A DNA stretch of 64,000 nucleotides from JADMIH01 sp035274425 (GCA_035274425.1 DATEOC010000084.1:118863-182862), one strand, 5' to 3'; positions 29,751 to 38,525 are shown, counted from the stretch's first letter. Numbers and translations are program-made. The notes: generated by a model from the sequence alone, not told the origin.

Positions 29751-31064
29751 ATGGCTATCGAAGAACGAGAGCGCGGCGTCGAAGGGCGCGAGCTGGACAC
29801 CTCCGGCCAGTGGGCCACTTCAGGCGTGGACACCGGCAACCAGATAGTCGAGGCCGGAGAGACAGGTCTCGACTCGCCCCGCCATGCGGTTGTGGCCGAA
29901 GGCGACCAGATGGTGCTCAACCTCGGACCGCAGCACCCATCGACGCATGGCGTGCTACGCATCCTCCTTGAGCTAGAGGGTGAAGTAGCTACCAAAGTCG
30001 TGCCCGACCTCGGCTACCTGCATCGCGGCATCGAGAAGATAGGCGAGTACCGTATGTACAACCAGTTCGTCCCCTGGACCGACCGCACAGACTACGTAGC
30101 CGCCTTTACCGGCAATTACGCATTCGTCAAAACGGTAGAGGAGATGATGGGCGTGGAGATACCGGAGCGCGCCCAATACCTCCGTGTGATATTCTCGGAG
30201 CTACAGCGCATCGCCTCCCACCTCCTGGGCCTCGCCACCCACGTCATGGACCTGGGGGCCATTACATTCTTCCTCTTCGCGATGCGAGAGCGCGAGCTTA
30301 TTCTCGACCTGTTCGAAATGCAGACTGGAGCACGCCTTACCTACAACTCGATGCGCGTCGGCGGTTTTCCCAAGGACACCCCGCCAGGCTTCCGTGAGAA
30401 GCTGGAAGCCTTCCTTGATATCATGCCCAAGCGCTTCCAGGAGTACGACAAGCTCCTTGCCGAGAACCCCATCTTCCTGCGCCGCGTCAAGGGTGTTGGC
30501 GTTATTTCTGCCGAGGATGCCATCCAGTGGGGCCTCACCGGACCGAGCCTGCGTGGCTCCGGCGTGGCGTACGACGTTCGCAAGGCGCGCCCCTACGCCG
30601 TCTACGACCGCATGGACTTCGAAGTGCCCGTGGGCACGCACGGCGACGTGTATGACCGCTTCCTGGTGCGCATGGAAGAGATGCGCCAGTGCATCAAAAT
30701 CATCCGCCAGGCGCTCGACCAGCTGCCAGACGGCCCCGTTATGACCCCCGACTTGCGGGTAGCCCTCCCCGGCAAAGAGGCCACCATGACCTCTATCGAA
30801 GCGATGCAGCGCCACTTCATCCTGGTGATACACGGCTTCCGCCCGCCCGTAGGCGAATATTACTCTTCCGTAGAGTCCCCCAAAGGCGAGCTGGGCTGGT
30901 ACATCGTATCCAATGGAGAGAACCACCCCTACCGCGCCCGCAACCGCGCCCCCTCCTTCGTCAACCTCCAGGCGCTCCCCGTCATGAGCGAAGGCGCGCT
31001 GATTGCTGATATAGTGGCGAACATAGGCTCGATTGACATCGTGGTAGGCGAAGTAGACCGCTAA
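29751..31064 (+). CDS. nuoD: NADH-quinone oxidoreductase subunit D
   Basis: The 49-kDa subunit that forms the quinone-binding cavity with NuoB; 437 residues. Conserved GPQHPSTHGVLRI, HRGIEKIGEYR, and the terminal IGSIDIVVGEVDR are present. The N-terminus carries about 45 extra polar residues (EERERGVEGREL...) before the core. A weak GAGCAAAGAG precedes the ATG. A 26-bp hairpin follows 7 bp after the stop. Confidence 0.95.
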   Translation: MAIEERERGVEGRELDTSGQWATSGVDTGNQIVEAGETGLDSPRHAVVAEGDQMVLNLGPQHPSTHGVLRILLELEGEVATKVVPDLGYLHRGIEKIGEYRMYNQFVPWTDRTDYVAAFTGNYAFVKTVEEMMGVEIPERAQYLRVIFSELQRIASHLLGLATHVMDLGAITFFLFAMRERELILDLFEMQTGARLTYNSMRVGGFPKDTPPGFREKLEAFLDIMPKRFQEYDKLLAENPIFLRRVKGVGVISAEDAIQWGLTGPSLRGSGVAYDVRKARPYAVYDRMDFEVPVGTHGDVYDRFLVRMEEMRQCIKIIRQALDQLPDGPVMTPDLRVALPGKEATMTSIEAMQRHFILVIHGFRPPVGEYYSSVESPKGELGWYIVSNGENHPYRARNRAPSFVNLQALPVMSEGALIADIVANIGSIDIVVGEVDR

Positions 31065-31071
31065 TCTTTTC

Positions 31072-31126
31072 TTTTTCTTCTTCAATTTTCGGTCAGCAGT
31101 GCTGACCGAAAATTGAAGAAGAAAAA
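31072..31126. other. 26-bp perfect hairpin between nuoD and nuoE
   Basis: Arms 31072-31097 and 31101-31126 are exact reverse complements with an AGT loop. The pyrimidine-rich arm (TTTTTCTTCTTC) comes first in the transcript and the A-rich arm follows, so no U-tract trails the stem. This is the wrong polarity for an intrinsic terminator of nuo. It may be an RNA processing or stability element. Confidence 0.8.
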
Positions 31127-31142
31127 CTATATGGAGAGGCCC

Positions 31143-31982
31143 ATGGACAGTAGTGGAGACAACATGCACGGCAACCTGAGCGGCGTTCGCAGTGGCGACC
31201 TCGCGCCATACGAGGAGCACGCACCCATCATGCCACTTGCTGACAGCAGCGCCATCTCCCCCGCACGCGCCCTCCCCCGCGAGGAGATAAGCGCCATCAT
31301 TGCCCGCTACCGCCATGTCGACCCCTCCGAGGCGATGATACCCGTCCTCCAGGAGATGCAGGTCAAGTTCGGCTACATTACCCAGGACGCCGCCCAGCAG
31401 ATGGCCGAGGAGCTTGGTCTTGCCGCCTCTGACGTGTACGGCGTCATCACCTTCTACTCCTTCTTCCGCTACACTCCCCGCGCCGGGCACGTCATCATGT
31501 CGTGTGAGGGCACGGGCTGTTACGTCCTGGGAGCCGCCAAAGTACGCGAGGCCATCGAGAACCGCCTGGACGTTGGCCCCGGCGAGACCAGCACCGACGG
31601 CCATTTCACCTTCGAGCCGCAGTCTATATGCCTGGGCGCGTGCGACCTCGGCCCCCTGGTAGATATAGACGGCACATTCTATAGCCATGTCACCCCCGAA
31701 AAGATGAGCGACATCCTCACCCAGTGGTACGAAGCAGGCGACGACATGCCTGTGGGAGATAACATGACAGGCGGCCACCGCCCCCATTATGAAGATGGAC
31801 ACGGCTTCGGCCCCACCGTTGACGAGTTATACTCCGACTACGACGTGGCACGCTTCATGCCCACAGGCAGCAGTGGCCCCTTAAGTAGCGCCCAGGCTCC
31901 CGCAGGTGTAGTCGAGGCGACACACAACATGCCACCTACGCCGCAACCCGGAGGCGCAGCAGGGTCGGAGAGCAACAGCTAG
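31143..31982 (+). CDS. nuoE: NADH-quinone oxidoreductase subunit E
   Basis: The 24-kDa subunit with a thioredoxin-like [2Fe-2S] cluster (N1a); 279 residues. The ligands are CEGTGC (C-x4-C) and CLGACDLGP (C-x3-C). The family is usually 160-180 residues; here there are about 40 extra N-terminal and 65 extra C-terminal residues, the latter Gly/Pro/Ser rich. ATG 31143 is chosen because GGAG lies 6 nt upstream; an earlier ATG (31131) would overlap that site. Confidence 0.93.
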   Translation: MDSSGDNMHGNLSGVRSGDLAPYEEHAPIMPLADSSAISPARALPREEISAIIARYRHVDPSEAMIPVLQEMQVKFGYITQDAAQQMAEELGLAASDVYGVITFYSFFRYTPRAGHVIMSCEGTGCYVLGAAKVREAIENRLDVGPGETSTDGHFTFEPQSICLGACDLGPLVDIDGTFYSHVTPEKMSDILTQWYEAGDDMPVGDNMTGGHRPHYEDGHGFGPTVDELYSDYDVARFMPTGSSGPLSSAQAPAGVVEATHNMPPTPQPGGAAGSESNS

Positions 31983-31983
31983 G

Positions 31984-32045
31984 CCTTCAATAATCTTTGT
32001 GTCCTTCGTGCCTTCGTGTTCTTTGTGATTAAATAGTCACGCGTC
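31984..32045. repeat. CTTTGTG-type repeat between nuoE and nuoF
   Basis: AATCTTTGTGTCCTTCGTGCC and TTCTTTGTGATTAAAT belong to the CAAAGAACACAAAG family. The copy at 40025-40065 ends with the same TTCTTTGTGATTAAAT. Confidence 0.75.
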
Positions 32046-32064
32046 ACCAGTTCAGGAGTAGCAG

Positions 32065-34011
32065 ATGAGCGAAGTAGCGCACTATTACCCGATGGACGTG
32101 CGGGGTCGCACCCAGATCACCCGCGAGCAGTTCGAGGCGCGCCAGCAAGCTGCCCGCAAGCGGTGGCAGGCCACCATGACCCAGGCCGACGTGCCCGTCA
32201 TCATCGTGCCGTGGGGGTCATCTTCGGTGGCACACGGCGCTGCTAACACTTTCGAGGCGATACGCGAGTGGGTTTCTGAGAACAACGTACGCGCCATCGT
32301 GCGCCGCGCAGGGCCGATGGGCACCCATTACCTCGAGCCGCAGGTAGACATCGTTATGCCAGGCAGCCCCCGCGTCTCCTATGCTCACGTCACCGCCGAT
32401 AAAGTGCCCGACCTCCTCGATAGCGTCATCAGGCGGAGCGACCTGCGCCCCGACCTCGCCACCTGCATCTATGGCACCGACGAATGGGACGGCGCGGAGC
32501 TTGGCATACGCGGCATACCCGTCGCCCGCGAGCTTGATTTCTGGAAGCTCCAGCAGCGCGTCGTAGGCCGCAACCTCGGCTACATAGACCCGGAGTCGAT
32601 AGATGACTACATTGCTCGCGGCGGCTACGAGGCCCTCAAGCGCGTCCTCTCCGGCATGAACCCCGACGAGGTAATACAGATGATGAGCGACGCCGGACTG
32701 CGCGGTCGTGGGGGCGCAGGCTTTCCGGCAGGCACCAAGTGGGCCGGTGGCCGCAAGGCCCGCAAGACCCCCAAGTACGTCATCTGCAACTCCCACGAGG
32801 GAGAGCCGAACGTCTTCAAGGACCGCCTCCTCCACGAGGGCGACCCCCACCAAATCTTAGAGGGGTTGATAATTGAGTGCTTCGCGGTTGGCACCCCCTG
32901 GGGCTACTTCTACGTTGGCGACGAATATCCCCTTGCCATCCACCGCACCAAAGTGGCCGTGGAACAGGCATACGCCGCCGGCCTCCTCGGCGAGAACATC
33001 CTGGGTTCTGGCTTCACCTGCCACGTAGACGTGCAGATGGGTGGTGGCGCGTACATCTCCGGTGAGGCGTCCGCCCTCATGTTTGGCATCGAGGGGAAGC
33101 GCGCCATGCCCCGCACCAAGCCTCCGCGCTCGGTAGAAGCGGGCCTATTCAACCTCCCCACCGTCGTGAATAACACCGAGACTATATCGTGTGTGCCCCA
33201 AATCGTCCTCAACGGCCCGCAGTGGTTCTCCGCTATCGGCACAGAGAAGAGCAAGGGCACAAAGCTATTCACCCTCATGGGCTCGGTGGCGCAGGTGGGC
33301 GTGTATGAATTGCCCCTCGGGCGCACCATGCGCGAGCTTGTCTACACCTGTGGCGGCGGCCTCCTCGATGGTCGACCCTTCAAGGCTATCCAGACGGGCG
33401 GACCCTCCGGCGGCTGCCTGGCAGAGCAGCACCTCGACCTCATCATGGACTTCGACTCCCTCGACAAGTACGGCGGCACGATGGGGTCAGGCGGCTATGT
33501 GGTATACGATGACCGCACCTGCATCGTCGACATGAGCCGCTACTTCGGACGCTTCAATCGCTTCCAGTCGTGCGGCAAATGCGTCCCCTGCCGCACCGGC
33601 ACCAAGAACACCCTCGCCATCCTCGACCGCATCGCCCTCGGCGGCGGCAAGCCTGAAGACCTACCCATCCTCGACAAGTGGGGTGAGCATATCATCGAGA
33701 TGTCCCTCTGCGGTCTCGGCCAGACCGCGCCCCTCCCTACCAAGTGGGGTATGCGCTACTTCGGCGAAGAGTTCGATGAGCATATCAACCAGAAATACTG
33801 CCGCACCGGCACCTGCCCGATCCACGTCAGCCAGGTCGAAGAACGATTCATCCCGGCCCGCATCGGAGAGCGCTACCGTCAGCAATTCGGTGCTATCACC
33901 CAGACCGGCAACGGCTCCTCCCGCACAGGCATAGGCGCCCCCATCAGTCCTAGCGCTCACCAGGGCGCGGCCACGCAGAGGGAGCAGCCGGATGGGGTGG
34001 GCAGGCGGTAA
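32065..34011 (+). CDS. nuoF: NADH-quinone oxidoreductase subunit F (NADH/FMN subunit) with degenerate N-terminal domain
   Basis: Binds NADH and FMN and starts electron transfer; 648 residues versus about 430-450 in the minimal form. The core (about 195-610) has GRGGAGFPAGTKW, CNSHEGEPNVFKDR (family CNADEGEPGTFKDR, Asp to His), and the N3 [4Fe-4S] ligands SCGKCVPCRTGT plus Cys in SLCGLG. The N-terminal 190 residues resemble the thioredoxin-like [2Fe-2S] domain of long NuoF/HoxF/HydB proteins (TFEAIREWVSE, THYLEPQVDIVMPGSPRVSYAHVT), but cluster Cys are replaced (PWGSSSVAHG, AGPMGTHYLEP). The C-terminus has an extra KYCRTGTCP. AGGAGTAGCAG precedes the ATG. Confidence 0.94.
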   Translation: MSEVAHYYPMDVRGRTQITREQFEARQQAARKRWQATMTQADVPVIIVPWGSSSVAHGAANTFEAIREWVSENNVRAIVRRAGPMGTHYLEPQVDIVMPGSPRVSYAHVTADKVPDLLDSVIRRSDLRPDLATCIYGTDEWDGAELGIRGIPVARELDFWKLQQRVVGRNLGYIDPESIDDYIARGGYEALKRVLSGMNPDEVIQMMSDAGLRGRGGAGFPAGTKWAGGRKARKTPKYVICNSHEGEPNVFKDRLLHEGDPHQILEGLIIECFAVGTPWGYFYVGDEYPLAIHRTKVAVEQAYAAGLLGENILGSGFTCHVDVQMGGGAYISGEASALMFGIEGKRAMPRTKPPRSVEAGLFNLPTVVNNTETISCVPQIVLNGPQWFSAIGTEKSKGTKLFTLMGSVAQVGVYELPLGRTMRELVYTCGGGLLDGRPFKAIQTGGPSGGCLAEQHLDLIMDFDSLDKYGGTMGSGGYVVYDDRTCIVDMSRYFGRFNRFQSCGKCVPCRTGTKNTLAILDRIALGGGKPEDLPILDKWGEHIIEMSLCGLGQTAPLPTKWGMRYFGEEFDEHINQKYCRTGTCPIHVSQVEERFIPARIGERYRQQFGAITQTGNGSSRTGIGAPISPSAHQGAATQREQPDGVGRR

Positions 34012-34014
34012 GCG

Positions 34015-34023
34015 TGATATAAT
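34015..34023 (+). promoter_or_regulatory. internal extended -10 promoter for the antitoxin/toxin genes
   Basis: TGATATAAT (34015-34023) starts 4 bp after the nuoF stop and is identical to the extended -10 box of the nuo operon promoter. It would let the DUF104-PIN genes be transcribed independently of nuo. Confidence 0.6.
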
Positions 34024-34057
34024 CTCACAATTGCTTCAGGGGGAAGAGAGACGGCAG

Positions 34058-34249
34058 ATGCAATATACGGTAGAAGTTGTATATGAGAAGGGGGTGTTCA
34101 GACTGGTAGAGCCACAAAGCCTCCCACTGGAGGAAGGCCAACTTGTGAGAATTATCAAGATAGAAGCCATTGACTCTTCGGAGAAGAGTAAGGAAACCAA
34201 TGAGGAGATAGAAGGAGAACCTAGCTCTGCTGATGAGGGTGGCGCATAG
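34058..34249 (+). CDS. DUF104-like antitoxin, first copy
   Basis: A 63-residue protein with the DUF104 core: YTVEVVYEKGVFRLVEPQSLPLEEGQLVRIIKIE. DUF104 proteins are antitoxins of PIN toxins. It lacks the C-terminal toxin-binding helix seen in the next gene and ends in an acidic Ser/Glu tail. ATG 34058 is chosen because DUF104 proteins begin at this point. It lies in the nuo operon between nuoF and nuoG. Confidence 0.75.
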   Translation: MQYTVEVVYEKGVFRLVEPQSLPLEEGQLVRIIKIEAIDSSEKSKETNEEIEGEPSSADEGGA

Positions 34250-34279
34250 CAGGAGCGCAAACATATCGAAAGTTAGCGT

Positions 34280-34317
34280 GTACAACCTGCTTGCATATGT
34301 TCTTGTGAAGGTTGTAC
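34280..34317. promoter_or_regulatory. inverted repeat, possible antitoxin operator
   Basis: GTACAACCT (34280-34288) and AGGTTGTAC (34309-34317) are perfect inverse copies 20 bp apart, just ahead of the second antitoxin start. Antitoxins usually bind such sites to repress their own operon. It could also form an RNA stem. Confidence 0.5.
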
Positions 34318-34336
34318 GTGTCTGAAGGGGCATGCG

Positions 34337-34600
34337 ATGTCCGCTATCGAACAAGCCAAACAAGGGGAAAATGCGGTATATTGGGACGGCACGTTTAGCC
34401 CCCTGACCCCATCCGAAGAGCGAATAGAGGAAGGGCAACATGCCAGACTTACGATTGAGGATGCCGAGGATACTCCTTTAAGTACGCTTCACCTGCTGAC
34501 GCACATCTATGATGGTCTACCAGAGGAGCAAATTAGAGAGATAGAAGAGATCATCCTGGATCGCCGCAGTTTCTTTGGTGATAGAGAACTTCAGTGGTAG
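34337..34600 (+). CDS. DUF104/VapB-like antitoxin, second copy
   Basis: An 87-residue protein: AVYWDGTFSPLTPSEERIEEGQHARLTIE is a DUF104 core, followed by the typical VapB-type tail HIYDGLPEEQIREIEEIILDRRSFFGDR. It neutralises the following PIN toxin. AAGGGG lies about 9 nt before the ATG. The stop overlaps the toxin GTG by 7 bp, the usual coupled arrangement. Confidence 0.8.
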   Translation: MSAIEQAKQGENAVYWDGTFSPLTPSEERIEEGQHARLTIEDAEDTPLSTLHLLTHIYDGLPEEQIREIEEIILDRRSFFGDRELQW

Positions 34601-35004
34601 AACCTCAAGCCCTGCTGGACAGTGATATTCTGTCCTCAGTTCTCCGAGATGATCCTAGAGTCGTATCACGGGCCGAAGAATATGTATTGACAAATGGTCA
34701 ACTCCAATTCTCACTTATTAGTAGATTCGAGATACTGCGAGGGCTAAAAGCAAAAGGGGCGAGATTCCAGTTAGTTGTATTCGAGCGGTTTTGCCGAAAG
34801 CATCAAGTACTGCCTATCACTGATGAGATCATTGTGCAAGCGTCTGACATTTATGCGGACCTGCGACGACATGGAGCCATAATCGGGGATGCAGATATCT
34901 TGATTGCCGCAACCGCCCTCGTGCATGGAATGGCACTTGCAACAAACAACGAGCGACACTTTTCACGCATCAACGATTTGCAAATACAAAACTGGCTGAA
35001 ATAG
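34594..35004 (+). CDS. PIN-domain toxin (VapC-like)
   Basis: A 136-residue ribonuclease toxin. The acidic triad and partners are present: LLDSDILS (first Asp), FEILRG (Glu), and GDADILIAATAL with a terminal ATNNERHF. It probably cleaves tRNA or rRNA when the antitoxin is lost. GTG start 34594 overlaps the antitoxin gene. The pair is more A+T rich than nuoF and nuoG around it, which fits an insertion into the operon. Confidence 0.88.
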   Translation: MVEPQALLDSDILSSVLRDDPRVVSRAEEYVLTNGQLQFSLISRFEILRGLKAKGARFQLVVFERFCRKHQVLPITDEIIVQASDIYADLRRHGAIIGDADILIAATALVHGMALATNNERHFSRINDLQIQNWLK

Positions 35005-35037
35005 AGCAAGAGTGCATACTAAACCCAGGAGCACCCA

Positions 35038-38000
35038 ATGGCAGACGCCAAAGAGATCACAGTCGACATAGACGGCATCAAAGTCAAAGTCCCCGACGGC
35101 ACCTACGTGTGGGACGCCTGCCGCAAAATAGGCATCGAGATACCCAACTTCTGCTACATACCTGGCCTGCGCGCATTCGGCGCTTGCCGTATGTGCGTCG
35201 TTGAGGTCTCCGGACGCAAGGGGTTCGACCTCGTCACCTCCTGCTCAACCCCCGCCACCGACGGCATGGAGGTCCACACCATCAACGAGCGCATCTGGCA
35301 GCAGCGCAACATGGTGATGGAGGGCCTAGACACCGACCACCCGATTGACTGCCCCATCTGCGAGGCCAACGGCGATTGCCGCCTCCAGGACTACGGCTAC
35401 GAATACGCCGTCACCGGCACCGACCTGCGCCGCCCCAAGATAGTCCGCCCTGCCGAGCGCCTCTCCCCTGCCGTTGACCTTGACCGTGACCGTTGCGTCT
35501 TCTGCGGGCGATGCGTGCGCGAGTGCGACGAAGTCATAGGCGCGACCGCCCTAGCCTTCGTTGAGCGCGGTGTCGAGTCCCTCATTGATGCTCCCTTTGG
35601 ACGCTCCCTCCTTGAGACCCCATGCGTCTCCTGCGGTCAATGCATCGAGCTATGCCCGGTGGGCGCGCTCTCCAGCCGCCTCTACGACCGCCAGCAGCTT
35701 GAGCACCACTGGTGGCAGCGCAAGACCGAGACCACCTGCACCTACTGCTCCGTCGGCTGCACCATCAAACTCGGCACCACCCGCAACAAGGTCTACGAGG
35801 TCCGCTCCGACGACCAGCTTGGCCTCAACGATGGCCGCACCTGCGTCAAGGGCCGCTTCGGTATGGACGTGATAAGCTCCAACAACCGCCTAAGCACACC
35901 CCTTGTCCGCCGCGAAGGCAAGCTGGTGCAGGCGACGTGGAGTGAAGCCCTCGACATGGTCGCTTCCAAACTGCACCAACACAAAGGTGCCCTGGGCGTG
36001 GTAGCCTCTCCCAAGCTGACTAATGAAGAGAATTACCTTCTCCAAAAGGTATCCCGACTGGGCCTCGCCACCAACAATATTGACTACGCAGGCCGCGCCA
36101 CCGAGTCCGTATCCCTTCAAGTCCTCCAGGACATGTTGGGTTATGCCGCCCCGACGAACAACCTCATAGACACTCGCCAGAAAGCAGGCTGCGTCCTCAC
36201 CATAGGCGACAGCATCTACGAGACCCACCCCGTATACGCCTACCAGCTACAGCGCATGGTGCGCCTGATGAACAAGACCGCTATCGTCATCAGCCCTCGC
36301 TTCACCAAGATGTGCGAGTGGGCCACCATCTGGCTCGCTCCGCACGCGGGCACCGAAGACCTCGTAGTAAACGCGATGGCCCGTGTCATACTCGACGCTG
36401 GTCTCGTCCAGGGCGACCTCCTCAATGAGCGCACCGAAAACAGCGGCGAATACCTCCACTCCTTGCGCGCAAGCGAATTCTCTCTTGAAGAAGCCAGCCG
36501 CGTGACAGGCGTGCTCGCCAAGGATATAGTGACGGCGGCCTACCTGTACGCCACAGGCGGCCAGAACCCCGGCCCCAACAAGCTATCTCGCCCGACCCAC
36601 CCTAGCAACATCCCCTCTAACGGGCATAACGCCCCCCACACATCAGGCGGGCGCAGGGACGCTTCGGGCGATATACCTTCCAACCTGGCAGACCACCAGG
36701 TAGAGAGGCCGGAAGGCGGCTTCCCACCCTCCACTATAGTCTTCTCAGCCTCTGGCCCCTATACACTCACGCCCCGCACCGTCGCTGCTCTCACCAACAT
36801 GGCCCTCGTCACAGGCAATATCGGTCGCGCAGGAGCGGGTGTGAACCCCCTGGTTGCCGACAGCAACTGCATGGGCGCGAACGACATGGGCGCGCAGCCC
36901 GGCTACTTCCCAGGCTATCGCCCCGTCAACGCTGACAACGCCCGTGAGATGGAAGAGCTTTGGACGGTAAGCATGGATACCGCCGCTCCCGAAATCCCCT
37001 CCGAAACAGGTCTTAGCCTCCCCGCGATGCTCGCAGCCGTCGACGCTGGCGACCTCAAGGCGATGTGGGTCGTCGGCTCCAACCCCGTCCTCAGCCTGGA
37101 CGAAGCAGACAGCAATCGCATACGCGCCGCCCTCCAGAAACTCGATTTCCTGGTGGTGCAGGATATATTTATGAATGAGACGGGCGAGTTGGCTGATGTC
37201 ATCCTGCCCGCCTCTTCATACGCCGAGAAAGAGGGCACCTTCACCAACGCCGAGCGTCGCGTACAGCGCGTCCGCCAGGCCATCGAACCTGTGGGCGCAT
37301 CCAGGCCCGACCTGCAAATAATCGCCCAGATCGGCCAGCGCCTGGGTGTAGACCTCCCCGCCACCTCCCCGAAAGAGGTACTGGAAGAGATCGCCCGCAT
37401 CGTGCCCCAGTACGGTGGCATGACCTTCGCCCGCCTCGACATGACCGAGTTCATAGACGATGCGATACCGATGCCCGCCGCCGTCTCGTTCAAGCAGTTG
37501 AAGGTCAAGAGCCTCATGTGGCCCTGCAAAGACCGGCTCGACCCCGGCACCCCTATCCTCTACACGGACGGCTTCGCCACCGAGAGCGGCAAGGCCCGCA
37601 TGTGGTCAGCTAAAGCGTTGCAGCCGGAGACCCGGCGCATACCTCCCACATGGGAAGCTGACATCCTCCACGCAACCGTCGGCTTCCCGCTCTACCCGTT
37701 CGGCACGGGCACCCTCAGCCGCCACAGCTACGGCCTCAGCGAGGTCGAGCCACACCCGCGCCTCCACATCAACACCCGCGATGCGGAGCGTATGGGCATA
37801 AGCGACCAGGCAGCCATTTCAGTCACCCTCGCAGATGAAGGTAACCTTGAGCCAATCTATGCGGTATCGCTCGTGATGGACAGCGTGCCGCAAGGTCGGG
37901 CCTTCCTGGCGATTCGCCTCGTACAGGCTGGCACTAACCTTGCAGTCCGCCAGATGCGGCAAACTATCTCAGCCGACACCACAGGCGATCACAAGTCCAT

Positions 38001-38100
38001 ACCGATCAAGGTGCAGCCCCTCCCCAACGCCCCCGACCTGCGCGAACTGCAACCGATAGCCACAAACAACCTGCTCGACCCAACGATGCAACCCCTGTAG
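35038..38100 (+). CDS. nuoG: NADH-quinone oxidoreductase subunit G
   Basis: The 75-kDa iron-sulfur subunit of complex I; 1020 residues. The N-terminal [2Fe-2S] domain has CYIPGLRAFGACRMC. The His/Cys [4Fe-4S] site is HPIDCPICEANGDC. Two ferredoxin-type clusters are CVFCGRCVREC and CVSCGQCIELCP. A fourth cluster (N7 type) is CTYCSVGC...C. A molybdopterin-oxidoreductase-like domain follows, with no catalytic Cys or SeCys seen. Residues about 517-562 form a Pro/Ser/Gly/His-rich insertion (PTHPSNIPSNGHNAP...) within that domain. AGGAG precedes the ATG by about 8 nt. Confidence 0.94.
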   Translation: MADAKEITVDIDGIKVKVPDGTYVWDACRKIGIEIPNFCYIPGLRAFGACRMCVVEVSGRKGFDLVTSCSTPATDGMEVHTINERIWQQRNMVMEGLDTDHPIDCPICEANGDCRLQDYGYEYAVTGTDLRRPKIVRPAERLSPAVDLDRDRCVFCGRCVRECDEVIGATALAFVERGVESLIDAPFGRSLLETPCVSCGQCIELCPVGALSSRLYDRQQLEHHWWQRKTETTCTYCSVGCTIKLGTTRNKVYEVRSDDQLGLNDGRTCVKGRFGMDVISSNNRLSTPLVRREGKLVQATWSEALDMVASKLHQHKGALGVVASPKLTNEENYLLQKVSRLGLATNNIDYAGRATESVSLQVLQDMLGYAAPTNNLIDTRQKAGCVLTIGDSIYETHPVYAYQLQRMVRLMNKTAIVISPRFTKMCEWATIWLAPHAGTEDLVVNAMARVILDAGLVQGDLLNERTENSGEYLHSLRASEFSLEEASRVTGVLAKDIVTAAYLYATGGQNPGPNKLSRPTHPSNIPSNGHNAPHTSGGRRDASGDIPSNLADHQVERPEGGFPPSTIVFSASGPYTLTPRTVAALTNMALVTGNIGRAGAGVNPLVADSNCMGANDMGAQPGYFPGYRPVNADNAREMEELWTVSMDTAAPEIPSETGLSLPAMLAAVDAGDLKAMWVVGSNPVLSLDEADSNRIRAALQKLDFLVVQDIFMNETGELADVILPASSYAEKEGTFTNAERRVQRVRQAIEPVGASRPDLQIIAQIGQRLGVDLPATSPKEVLEEIARIVPQYGGMTFARLDMTEFIDDAIPMPAAVSFKQLKVKSLMWPCKDRLDPGTPILYTDGFATESGKARMWSAKALQPETRRIPPTWEADILHATVGFPLYPFGTGTLSRHSYGLSEVEPHPRLHINTRDAERMGISDQAAISVTLADEGNLEPIYAVSLVMDSVPQGRAFLAIRLVQAGTNLAVRQMRQTISADTTGDHKSIPIKVQPLPNAPDLRELQPIATNNLLDPTMQPL

Positions 38101-38105
38101 GGGAA

Positions 38106-38136
38106 TTATGAATTGTAAATTCTAAATTTTGAATTG
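38106..38136. repeat. ATTCAAA-family repeat after nuoG
   Basis: AATTGTAAATTCTAAATTTTGAATTG is a diverged inverse copy of the heptamer that recurs at 38526. The two face each other across the S23 gene. Confidence 0.7.
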
Positions 38137-38147
38137 CGGGGATTCGA

Positions 38148-38495
38148 GTGAAAGGGAATTTGATAAGGGAGAAGTCGTTTGATTTCGCGCTACAAATCGT
38201 AAGGCTTTACCAGAGAATGCGCAACAGCCACGAATATGTACTTTCCAAGCAATTACTGAGATGTGGGACCAGCATAGGCGCAAATATAGAGGAGTCGAGC
38301 GCAGCACAAAGCCGTAGCGATTTCATATCGAAGCTGTCTATCGCCTCAAAGGAAGCCAGAGAGACCAGATATTGGTTACGTTTGATCCAGAAATCGAAGC
38401 TGGTGGACATCGATCTCACTGATGAACTGGACAAAGTCGAGGAATTGATACGGCTCTTAACCGCCATTGTGAAGACATCTGGGGAGAAACAATAG
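38148..38495 (+). CDS. Four-helix-bundle protein (S23/IVS type)
   Basis: A 115-residue all-helical protein of the S23 family: FDFALQIVRLYQRM, LSKQLLRCGTSIGANIEESSAAQSRSDF, LSIASKEARETRYWLRLI. The family was named from proteins encoded in 23S rRNA intervening sequences but is common as a free-standing gene, often near repeats; its role is unclear. It begins at GTG 38148, is flanked on both sides by ATTCAAA-type repeats, and sits between nuoG and nuoH, which suggests a mobile origin. Confidence 0.9.
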   Translation: MKGNLIREKSFDFALQIVRLYQRMRNSHEYVLSKQLLRCGTSIGANIEESSAAQSRSDFISKLSIASKEARETRYWLRLIQKSKLVDIDLTDELDKVEELIRLLTAIVKTSGEKQ

Positions 38496-38525
38496 CCGAT
38501 TTTGAAGATTGAATGCAAATCTCGC

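Noticed and set aside
30201..31802. 533-codon open frame on the minus strand opposite nuoD/nuoE
   Set aside because: It is fully antisense to two conserved nuo genes, spans their junction and the hairpin, and has shadow composition (His/Val/Gly/Asp rich). It is a by-product of GC-rich codon use.
35038..38100. formate dehydrogenase alpha subunit instead of NuoG
   Set aside because: The N-terminal cluster set and operon position fit NuoG; no catalytic Cys or SeCys of formate dehydrogenase was found.
38148..38495. rRNA intervening sequence because of the S23 protein
   Set aside because: No 23S rRNA sequence surrounds it; nuoG and nuoH are the neighbours. The family also occurs as a free gene.
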